In this document: positions 1-7,064 of the stretch, piece by piece
Layout: every line of letters begins with the position of its first letter
Numbering within the stretch: the first letter of the stretch is position 1
DNA from: Victivallales bacterium
Lineage (GTDB): Bacteria > Verrucomicrobiota > Lentisphaeria > Oligosphaerales > Oligosphaeraceae
Length of the DNA stretch: 42,296 nt
Assembly: GCA_017535315.1 (NCBI GenBank)
Contig: JAFXUD010000018.1
Span: 1-42,296, forward strand
Reading direction: 5' to 3'
Position numbers and translations under genes: made by a program
The notes under the pieces: generated by a model
Databases searched by the model: none
What the model was told of the DNA's origin: nothing
The model's input: the letters and a program-made list of their open reading frames with translations, nothing else

Positions 1-144
1 CGGTGGGGTGTCCTCCTGCGGTGGGGTGTCCTCCTGCGGTGGGGTGTCCTCCTGCGGTGGGGTGTCCTCCTGCGGTGGGGTGTCCTCCTGCGGTGGGGTG
101 TCCTCCTGCGGTGGGGTGTCCTCCTGCGGTGGCGTGTCCTCCTG
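1..144 (-). repeat. 18-bp tandem repeat encoding QEDTPP, 8 copies to the window edge
   Basis: Eight consecutive 18-bp units start at 1, 19, 37, 55, 73, 91, 109 and 127. Seven are identical; the one at 127-144 has a single synonymous change in the Thr codon. The unit is six codons, so copy-number change keeps the frame of the minus-strand gene. The array may continue outside the window. Confidence 0.95.
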
Positions 145-2007
145 CGGGTGTTCACGGCTCAGGGATAGGGAGCCAAGCGTGACGGAATCTTGAAGGCCTG
201 ATCGATTGGTATATGAAATGGTTGCGTTGTCTTGGATTATAAGTGTTTCAGGTATTTCATCTGGAAGTACAAAGGAGAAATCCAGATTAAGAGTTGTTCC
301 CTCTGCTAGAATCTCAGCGTCATATTCCAGAATCACGTTGTTATCCAATTGTGTGATGTGGTCAAAAGGTGCTTCTGTCAGAAATTTCTTTATGCTCTCG
401 GGAATGGTTACGGCAATATGAAGGTTGGCAATGGCAGTGGAGTGATGGATGATTTCATCGGAAAGCGAGAGAAGCATAAAGGCAGTCTCCATATCATCTG
501 AATAGGGCATGTTGTTTTCATAGCTACAAAACTGCCGCGAATCCAGAATCCAGTGTCCATCGTTTTGCTGTCGTACGAGGATTCGATGCCAAATGCCCCC
601 CTTTTGACTATCTGCTTCACGCCAGTTGACGGGTTCTCCAGAAAAAAGATAATGGTTGAGACCGATGGTTTTCAACGCCCGTATGAGAGTCCAGATATAG
701 TATCCAGCATTAAGTAAAGCTTCTTGTTGTTGTGTGATTTGAGGCAGATGTGCTAGTGCCTGGAACATCAGAAAACCCGATGAAATCTCCTCGCCATCAT
801 GCAAGGCGGTGAGTTTTCCAAGTCGGTTTGCCTTTCTCGCAAGAAAGAGACCGTGAAGCGCAGCCGCCGTAACGGCGATGCTTTTTGTCTCGGCTGGAGC
901 CTTGTAGCTATAGCCGCCATGCTGCCAGTCGAAGTTGTTGGAGATGAATTGAACAAAGGATTTATAGAGTGTTTCTGGGATGGGGATGTTCCATATTTCC
1001 ACTGATTCGATGGCCATATAGTTCCAACCTGCAATGGAGAGGTCATATCCTCCCCCAAAGGGATAGCGGCTGCTGTATGGCCAGCTGTTTTCCCCTCTGC
1101 TGAAAAACGTGTGTCCAATAAAATCCAGGGCATCTTCTAGCAGGTCACGCAGGGTGATGCGCTGTCCCTCGACAGTCACCGTGTGTCTAGGGAGTCCCGC
1201 TGCCACGATGGCAGCCATTGCCATGGGCTGTGTATAGCCGTCATACGATGGGTCATCACCAAGTTGCGCCCCTTTCCCGTTTTGGTTTTTATCCAGTTCC
1301 ATTTCCATTAGTTGCGCGAGAGGAACCTGTGTACTTTTGGAGGCCAGATAGTCCAAGCCTTTCTGGACGCATCGTCTGAAGGGATTGGCTTTTGCATTGT
1401 CCAGTCCGAAGCCGCAGTTGCCAAAAGCCCATAGGACCGTTGCAGAGGTGCAGAAGGCGTGGTAGTGGTCGTAATATGACACGGTCACGTTTCCATCTGA
1501 ATAATCGACAAACAAGTGGTCATCATATTTGTACTGGGCTTCATGGTAATACCAGTCATAATCCCTCCATCCTCCATCGGGGCGCTGACGGCTTTGAAGC
1601 CAATGGAGTCCGTGGACAATGGCATAGCTTCGCCATGCGGTTGCGTTATCAGGGGAGATAAAGTCGAAATGCGGGGTGATTGGGTAGGTGCGTGTACAAC
1701 TAAAAGAGGGCGCGTTGTTTGGGGCCAAGGTCAATGTGACGGTGAGTTCTGTTTCTGAATCGCCGATGTCGTAGTTGCAGCAGATATTCCACCCATCGTG
1801 GACAAGGCCTTGTGCAAAAGGTTCGGCCTTCCCCTCAAGAGACCATGTGAAGGGACAGCCTTCATAAGCGTCTCTCTCGGAATCAAGGGCAGCCCAAAGC
1901 TCGACGCTCTTTCCAGCGGGAAGGGATGGGTAGGGTGCCATGATGATGGCTGTAGATGCGGAAAGGTGGAGCACTGCGAGTACCCAAATGAGGATGATTC
2001 TTTTCAT
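1..2007 (-). CDS. Secreted alpha/alpha-toroid (squalene-cyclase-like) protein with C-terminal QEDTPP repeat, 3'-partial
   Basis: The reading frame is open from the ATG at 2007 down to base 1 (669 codons) and leaves the window, so the C-terminus is not seen. It begins MKRIILIWVLAVLHLSAS, a typical signal peptide. The body has QW-like motifs of the terpenoid-cyclase/prenyltransferase toroid fold, for example QSRQRPDGGW near residue 120 and RQQNDGHW near residue 470, with helical stretches between. A beta-rich stretch follows, and then QEDTPP is repeated eight times to the window edge. The start codon overlaps the stop of the upstream gene (ATGA, 2007-2004), which implies translational coupling to a second toroid protein. 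No catalytic DxDD motif was noticed, so an enzymatic cyclase role is not claimed. The Pro/Glu-rich repeat looks like an extended surface linker (inference). Function unknown; the fold assignment is moderately confident. Confidence 0.75.
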   Translation of the reverse strand, partial: MKRIILIWVLAVLHLSASTAIIMAPYPSLPAGKSVELWAALDSERDAYEGCPFTWSLEGKAEPFAQGLVHDGWNICCNYDIGDSETELTVTLTLAPNNAPSFSCTRTYPITPHFDFISPDNATAWRSYAIVHGLHWLQSRQRPDGGWRDYDWYYHEAQYKYDDHLFVDYSDGNVTVSYYDHYHAFCTSATVLWAFGNCGFGLDNAKANPFRRCVQKGLDYLASKSTQVPLAQLMEMELDKNQNGKGAQLGDDPSYDGYTQPMAMAAIVAAGLPRHTVTVEGQRITLRDLLEDALDFIGHTFFSRGENSWPYSSRYPFGGGYDLSIAGWNYMAIESVEIWNIPIPETLYKSFVQFISNNFDWQHGGYSYKAPAETKSIAVTAAALHGLFLARKANRLGKLTALHDGEEISSGFLMFQALAHLPQITQQQEALLNAGYYIWTLIRALKTIGLNHYLFSGEPVNWREADSQKGGIWHRILVRQQNDGHWILDSRQFCSYENNMPYSDDMETAFMLLSLSDEIIHHSTAIANLHIAVTIPESIKKFLTEAPFDHITQLDNNVILEYDAEILAEGTTLNLDFSFVLPDEIPETLIIQDNATISYTNRSGLQDSVTLGSLSLSREHPQEDTPPQEDTPPQEDTPPQEDTPPQEDTPPQEDTPPQEDTPPQEDTPP

Positions 2008-4580
2008 AATTGATTGCTTAGCAAGATTTCAATGGTTCCGATTCTGTCGTAGAAATCGTTCTCCTGGTAGGGGAAGATTTCAATGGGAACGATATGTTTG
2101 ATTCCGTAAGGCGTTTCACCTTGGGGGAGATAGGTGAAGCTGGCCGTGCCTTCATGGATTGGGATGGCGACAGTTCCGCCGTATTTCCAATTCGGTGTGA
2201 GATCATTTTCACCAGTGAGGACGCCATACGGGGTTTGGCAGACAAGCCATCCAGATTGAATGGTGTTGCCGAAGGCATTTACAACCCCGTCAAGGGTTAT
2301 GAGGATGGCGTTGTCAGGTGCATCATTAAGGGCGATAGGAGAGGCTTCACATTGGAAACTGCATGGCAAGGAGAGTGCATCGTCCTGAAGTTTTATGCGA
2401 AGGATATCGGTTATGGGGGTGGCTGTGCCATCAGGTGCAGGAAGACAAAGCCTTCCAGCTTCATCCGATTCTCCTTTGGGACTATAGAGCTTGTTTTCGC
2501 AGATGATGCCTGGTCGTTTGGAGACGGTCAGGGTATGTGAGGCATTTAGTGTCTGCTCGTTGGCTGCCAGTTGAATATGCACGGTATATGTGGCGGCTTT
2601 TGCGAAGACGATGTCGTCGAGTGACAGAAGGTGCCATTGTCGAAGGGAATTCAAGTTGGCGTTTATAATGTCTGGAGTGTTGCTTTGCGCGACAATGGAA
2701 TCCATTTCATCATGTATTTCCCAGGAGATTTGGCAGGTAGTGGAGGTATTCGCCGCCGTTTCCCAGGTCAGGGAGACAAGTGGCGAGCAAGGCATTCCTT
2801 CGTAGAAACGGATTCCCGAGTTCTTCTCTGTTACAGTGCGAATAATCAGGTTGGCGGATGCGGAGGATGGTGTGATTTCAAAAAAACATTCGGCTTTCGA
2901 CGGCATCTCCATGGTGTCAAAGTCCCAGAATTCTGCAATTACCTTGTAGAGGCCAGGTGTTGAAGCCTCTGTATTCCAACGATATTTCCCTGAGCTTTTT
3001 TCTGCTACGGCATTTCCGATGTATGCACCAGATGCGTCAAATATCGAGATACTTGCCGATGCATCTGGATTTGAACTGAATGTTTCAAAGAGTATCTCCT
3101 CCCTGGCGGCAAAGGTGTGGTCAGAATGGTTCTCATTTTCCTGGACATGTCTGCAGAACAGGGCGCAGGAATCATAGAGAACCTGAATGTCCAGCGAGGC
3201 CTCCACGGTGTAGCTGGCTTCACCAATCGTCTGGGTGACCTGAATGGAAATGGTATGCACCCCCTTGGCTGGAAAGCAGTCCACCTGGATAGGAAGCGGC
3301 TTGAGGGCGTTTGGAGTGTCAATTCCACCTGTTGAAAAGACGGAGCCGTCGCACAACCATTTCCATCTGAGAGGGGTGGAAGGATTGGGACAGAAAATGG
3401 AGATGGAGGCGACGGCTCCAAAGCCAGGATTCAGATAATAGGGGTAATCTGGTTTTCGCCAGTCGAAAAGCATTTGGCCAAGATGCAGTGACGGAAGGGT
3501 GTCGGAGAGCGGAATGAGAAGATAGTTGTTTTCCCGTTGTGAATCGCCTGTTGTCCCCTTCTGGTCTGCCTCCAGAAGAATGGCGGTACATTCATCTGGA
3601 ATCTCCAGTTGAAAAGTCAATTGTTGCGAACTGCCTTGATTCAAATAGGAGACGGTAGTGCTTTCAAGAGGGAGTGTGTCTGTTTCGGTCAAGGCTGAGA
3701 CGATGATTTTGAAGTTGCTTGCCGCCACAGTGCCCTTGTTGGAAACAACCGTTGAGAGAAGTGTGGAGTCGCTGTCGAATCTCAAAGAGGTTGTGCTCTC
3801 CTCCAGACATAGGTCTGGGGCGATTGTGTTTTCACTGACGTGGAAGCAATCCAGTGCCAAAATGGCGAGGCTGGTGGTTACCAAGTCGAATGGTAGGCCG
3901 TCGGCCTCGTTCCAACCGCCTTCGGGGAGTTGCGAGGCGAGGAGGCGTTCACGGAGTTTTAGGGCATCGTCCCATTGTGAGAGCTTTGCAAGGGAAAACA
4001 GTGCCAGTGCCTGCTCGAAAAAGCCGATCTCTTCAGAAAGATTGTCCAGCAGTTGAAGCATCTCCTCTGGGGGGTGGAGGCGGTGACGCAGAAATGAAAA
4101 CAGGAGTAGCAAAGAGTATCGAATGTTGTCAGACGAGGTTTCATTTGCGAGAAATGCGAGGTCTTGTCTGGTGAACTCATTGGTTGGGGACAGCAGAAGC
4201 ATCAGCAAGGTTGTGGCCTTGTCGGCTGGGGCTCCTGCTTCCTGTATCCACCCCTCTTCATCGTGAAAGAATGACAATTGGAATATGTCGTCGGACTGTG
4301 ATGCGAGGAGAAAAGGGAGGGAACCGAGCAGGCTGCCGTCATCCTGGCCGTTCAGGTAGATGGCGGCTCGTGCGCTCTGGGTGGCTACTATATCTTCTGG
4401 AGCCGAAGAGGTCTCAAGGGCTGTGAGAGCGAAAAGGGTGCCTATCATGTCAACGCCGTTGGTATCCCTCCATAGACCATCCGATGATTGGTGTGCGCGC
4501 AGAACTGCGCGATGGTCTGCTCCGAAGCAGAGAACTCCAGACAAGATGAAAAGCAAAAGGTTTTTCCAAGAGTTTTCCAT
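2004..4580 (-). CDS. Secreted alpha/alpha-toroid protein with CARDB/Ig-like C-terminal region
   Basis: This 858-residue protein starts at an ATG preceded by AAGGAG about ten bases upstream. Residues 1-20 form a signal peptide (MENSWKNLLLFILSGVLCFG). Residues about 25-245 carry QW-type repeats of the terpenoid-cyclase-like toroid: HQSSDGLW near 31, GQDDGS near 78 and LPEGGWNEADG near 220, each followed by a hydrophobic helix. From about residue 260 the sequence becomes beta-rich, with a CARDB-like segment (VVSNKGTVAASNFKI) and further Ig-like modules to the end. Its TGA stop overlaps the ATG of the next gene by ATGA, so the two toroid proteins are probably made together and may act together at the cell surface. 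No enzymatic residues were recognised. Secretion and fold are well supported; the role is unknown. Confidence 0.8.
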   Translation of the reverse strand: MENSWKNLLLFILSGVLCFGADHRAVLRAHQSSDGLWRDTNGVDMIGTLFALTALETSSAPEDIVATQSARAAIYLNGQDDGSLLGSLPFLLASQSDDIFQLSFFHDEEGWIQEAGAPADKATTLLMLLLSPTNEFTRQDLAFLANETSSDNIRYSLLLLFSFLRHRLHPPEEMLQLLDNLSEEIGFFEQALALFSLAKLSQWDDALKLRERLLASQLPEGGWNEADGLPFDLVTTSLAILALDCFHVSENTIAPDLCLEESTTSLRFDSDSTLLSTVVSNKGTVAASNFKIIVSALTETDTLPLESTTVSYLNQGSSQQLTFQLEIPDECTAILLEADQKGTTGDSQRENNYLLIPLSDTLPSLHLGQMLFDWRKPDYPYYLNPGFGAVASISIFCPNPSTPLRWKWLCDGSVFSTGGIDTPNALKPLPIQVDCFPAKGVHTISIQVTQTIGEASYTVEASLDIQVLYDSCALFCRHVQENENHSDHTFAAREEILFETFSSNPDASASISIFDASGAYIGNAVAEKSSGKYRWNTEASTPGLYKVIAEFWDFDTMEMPSKAECFFEITPSSASANLIIRTVTEKNSGIRFYEGMPCSPLVSLTWETAANTSTTCQISWEIHDEMDSIVAQSNTPDIINANLNSLRQWHLLSLDDIVFAKAATYTVHIQLAANEQTLNASHTLTVSKRPGIICENKLYSPKGESDEAGRLCLPAPDGTATPITDILRIKLQDDALSLPCSFQCEASPIALNDAPDNAILITLDGVVNAFGNTIQSGWLVCQTPYGVLTGENDLTPNWKYGGTVAIPIHEGTASFTYLPQGETPYGIKHIVPIEIFPYQENDFYDRIGTIEILLSNQL

Positions 4581-4737
4581 TTCTACGGCTCTCCTTGTGT
4601 TTTTTGCGAATAACTAAAAGATATTCTTGAATTACAAAAAATCAAATTAAAAAGATTGCCTTTAAAGAAACTTATGAAATCATATATAATTCCATGATCT
4701 TTTTATAAAAAAGTACATTTCACATGAGGGAGCAAGC

Positions 4738-4779
4738 ATGTTGAAAATCGTTGAAGTAATCCCTCTGCGATTGATATGA
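4738..4779 (+). pseudogene. Possible 5' remnant of a mandelate-racemase-family gene (MLKIVEVIPLRLI), cut off at a palindromic repeat
   Basis: A GAGGGAG Shine-Dalgarno-like sequence precedes an ATG that encodes MLKIVEVIPLRLI and then TGA. This resembles the N-terminal strand common in mandelate racemase/muconate lactonizing enzymes (MKIxxVEVIPLRL). The stop ends exactly one base before repeat element A begins at 4780. That suggests a gene truncated by repeat insertion or deletion, but thirteen residues cannot prove homology; a chance leader peptide is the alternative. Confidence 0.3.
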
Positions 4780-5020
4780 GCCGCGGCGACAAGTAGATAG
4801 CCGTGGGTGGAGCGAGTGTCTTTGGCGCGAGCTAAACCCACGGGATAAGCAGACTGCACAATCCCTTTGCGCCGTGCAGCGGAGCGGCACGGCGCAGAAA
4901 ATGCCGCATTAGCGGCGACAAGAACATAGCCATGGGTGGAGCGAAGCCGCGTAAGCGGCGAGCGCAACCCATGGACACATTCGTGACCAGTCCCATTGCG
5001 CCGTAAAACGGCGCAGAAAA
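4780..5020 (+). repeat. Composite palindromic repeat, locus A (two units)
   Basis: Two consecutive units (4780-4900 and 4903-5020) each contain three stem-loop modules. First is a short GCCGC/GCGGC hairpin followed by GACAAGAACATAGCC or a variant. Second is a long stem CCGTGGGT/ACCCACGG. Third is a stem TGCGCCGT/ACGGCGCA followed by GAAA. In the second unit the middle stem reads CCATGGGT/ACCCATGG, so both arms changed together. The flanks (4581-4737 and 5021-5152) are AT-rich and show no other gene. Confidence 0.85.
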
Positions 5021-5152
5021 ACCAGTGAGCATGATCAATCGGTGAGGCATTACTCCGTTGATATAGATTCGATGAATGAATTAGATAGTAGGCAACTTGT
5101 AATCAAGGGAAAGTGGGGTATGGTATTGGGTATTAAATGCAAGGGGAGGCTG

Positions 5153-5176
5153 ATGAAAGAAACGATGAATAATTAG
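5153..5176 (+). other. Minicistron MKETMNN with strong ribosome-binding site upstream of the heparinase-like gene
   Basis: AGGGGAGG lies three bases before ATG-AAA-GAA-ACG-ATG-AAT-AAT-TAG, ending 17 bases before the start of the lyase gene, whose own ribosome-binding site is weak. It could be a leader that feeds ribosomes to the next gene or a decayed start. Chance is possible. Confidence 0.25.
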
Positions 5177-5193
5177 GCCAGCTAGAAACAAAA

Positions 5194-7020
5194 ATGCCAA
5201 CGATTGTACCTGATTTAGGAATATCCTTTCCCAAATTGTCCAGTGCGCGGATAGCGCAGATTGCCTCATGGTTGCCCGAGCAGCCGATGGGAATCGGACC
5301 GCGTTCCGTTGAGCGAAGCGTGTGGGAGAAACTGTCGACATCGCCAGTGGCGCGCGATTTCATCGTGGCGGCGGAAAAGTATCTGGCTGAGCCGCGTCCT
5401 GAGTTGACAGAAGAACTTTATTTGGAGTTTCTTCGCAATGGGAACCGCAACCACTATGAAGGTGAAAAGGGCAAGCGCTGTCGGCGGCTTCTAACTATCG
5501 CACTGGCGGAATTGCTTGAGTTTCGCGGACGTTTTCTGCCTGCGTTGAAGGAGGAACTGTATGCATTGTGCAATGAGAGAAGCTGGGTGGTACCAGCGCA
5601 CGACCCGAAATTGCTGAACTACAATGGCACCGCCCCATATGCGGAGCTATCAAGTTCGCGCATCTGTCTTGAAGTTGCCATCATCGACTGGTGGTTCGGC
5701 GACCTGCTGGGGAAGGATTTGCGGCAGAGACTCCGCGACGAGGTGCAGCGACGTGCCTTCAACGCCTATCTGAAGGTCATCCGCACAGGTGTCGTCACGG
5801 ACTACCAGTGGTGGACCATCTACAACTCGAACTGGAATCCTGTCTGCACCAATGGGGTAGTGGGTGCGGCACTGATGTTTATGCCGTCACGCGAAGCACG
5901 GGCTGAGGTCTTGGCCGCCGCCGAGCAGTCGATGGCGTTCTATGCAACGGGCTTCACGCCAGACGGCTACTGTTCCGAGGGAGTGTCTTACTGGAACTAC
6001 AGCTTCGGAAACTTCCTCAACCTTGCGGAAACGGTGCTCATCGCCACAGGAGGCCATCTCAATTTCTTTGACAATGCCCTGTTCAGGCGGGTTGCCGCCT
6101 ACGGACGGGACATTCAGATTGAGCCTCAATGCAGCCCCGCGTTCGCGGATTGCGGTACGAAGGCGAGACTATCTGACAGCATCACCTCCATCATCCAGCG
6201 GTACTATCCCGAGTCGGTTTTTGAACCAGTTCAACCGCTTGACCATCCGATACTTGACTTCCAGACGATGATACTGCGTGTGATAGGCGACAAGCCTGTG
6301 GAGCCTGATGTAAAGGCAGTTGTCCTGCCGTCACGCTCTTATTTTGCCGATGCGGGCATCTATGTCGGGCGGACGGATGTGCGTTTCGGGGTGGCGTGCA
6401 AGATGGGCAACAACGATGAACTGCACAACCACAATGACATCGGAAGCTTCTGCATTGCGCTTAAGGGGCACCAGTACTTCCTTGACCCAGGCAACGAGAT
6501 ATACACCTACAGGACTTTTTCCGAACACCGCTATGATGGGCAGATGCTCAATTCATTCGGGCACATGGTTCCCATCGTTGCAGGGAATTTGCAGCCAGAG
6601 GGCAGGGAGGTCTATGGCACCTTTATACACACGGAGTTTACGGCGGAGCGGGACACACTGGTGGGCGACATGACGACAGCCTACCCTGAAGTTGACGCAC
6701 TGGTTTCTTTAAAACGCACCTTTGTCTTTGACCGCGAGGCACGGAGTTTGACCGTGCGCGACGAGGTGGAGTTCAGCTTACCACAGAGCTTCGAGACAGC
6801 CCTGGTGAGCTATGACAAGCTGGAGTTTCCATCGGCGGACAGAATTGTCGCCTCTGATGAGAACGGTTCTGTAACGGCACAGGTTACCGCAGTGGGGGGC
6901 GAGCTGAAGGTCTCTGTTGGCGAGATAGACAATCCTGGAGCCGTGAACCCGAAACGGGTGGCGCTTGCTTTTGCAGAACCTGTGCTGAAGGCCGCCATAA
7001 CGGTGGTGTTTCGCGTTTGA
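5194..7020 (+). CDS. Heparinase II/III family protein (polysaccharide-lyase-like)
   Basis: The 608-residue protein has the two-part layout of alginate-lyase/heparinase II/III proteins: a helical toroid (about residues 60-340, with WWTIYNSNWNPVCTNG near 208 and YCSEGVSYWNYSFG near 259) and a C-terminal beta-sandwich (about 370-608). The signature NDELHNHNDIGSF is present with H411, N412, H413, N414 and D415, followed by YFLDPG; a later NSFGHMVP segment fits the same family. No signal peptide is visible, so it is probably cytoplasmic and would act on imported acidic oligosaccharides (inference). The substrate (uronate-containing glycan) and polysaccharide-lyase family number cannot be fixed by eye. 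The start at 5194 has little Shine-Dalgarno; a minicistron with a good one lies just upstream. The membrane-protein gene follows 44 bases downstream. Confidence 0.85.
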   Translation: MPTIVPDLGISFPKLSSARIAQIASWLPEQPMGIGPRSVERSVWEKLSTSPVARDFIVAAEKYLAEPRPELTEELYLEFLRNGNRNHYEGEKGKRCRRLLTIALAELLEFRGRFLPALKEELYALCNERSWVVPAHDPKLLNYNGTAPYAELSSSRICLEVAIIDWWFGDLLGKDLRQRLRDEVQRRAFNAYLKVIRTGVVTDYQWWTIYNSNWNPVCTNGVVGAALMFMPSREARAEVLAAAEQSMAFYATGFTPDGYCSEGVSYWNYSFGNFLNLAETVLIATGGHLNFFDNALFRRVAAYGRDIQIEPQCSPAFADCGTKARLSDSITSIIQRYYPESVFEPVQPLDHPILDFQTMILRVIGDKPVEPDVKAVVLPSRSYFADAGIYVGRTDVRFGVACKMGNNDELHNHNDIGSFCIALKGHQYFLDPGNEIYTYRTFSEHRYDGQMLNSFGHMVPIVAGNLQPEGREVYGTFIHTEFTAERDTLVGDMTTAYPEVDALVSLKRTFVFDREARSLTVRDEVEFSLPQSFETALVSYDKLEFPSADRIVASDENGSVTAQVTAVGGELKVSVGEIDNPGAVNPKRVALAFAEPVLKAAITVVFRV

Positions 7021-7064
7021 TGCCACATGTTTTCACCTGCAATAAGTATCATTGAAGTTGAGCC

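Noticed and set aside
1-144. A plus-strand Ser/Cys/Gly-rich repeat peptide (SSCGGV) as a gene
   Set aside because: It is the antisense of the QEDTPP repeat, which continues a long minus-strand gene with a signal peptide; the plus frame stops soon after the repeat.
4780-5020. Intrinsic terminators only, instead of a repeat family
   Set aside because: The stems lack U-tracts, occur in both orientations and also between divergent genes, and share non-stem sequence among four loci.
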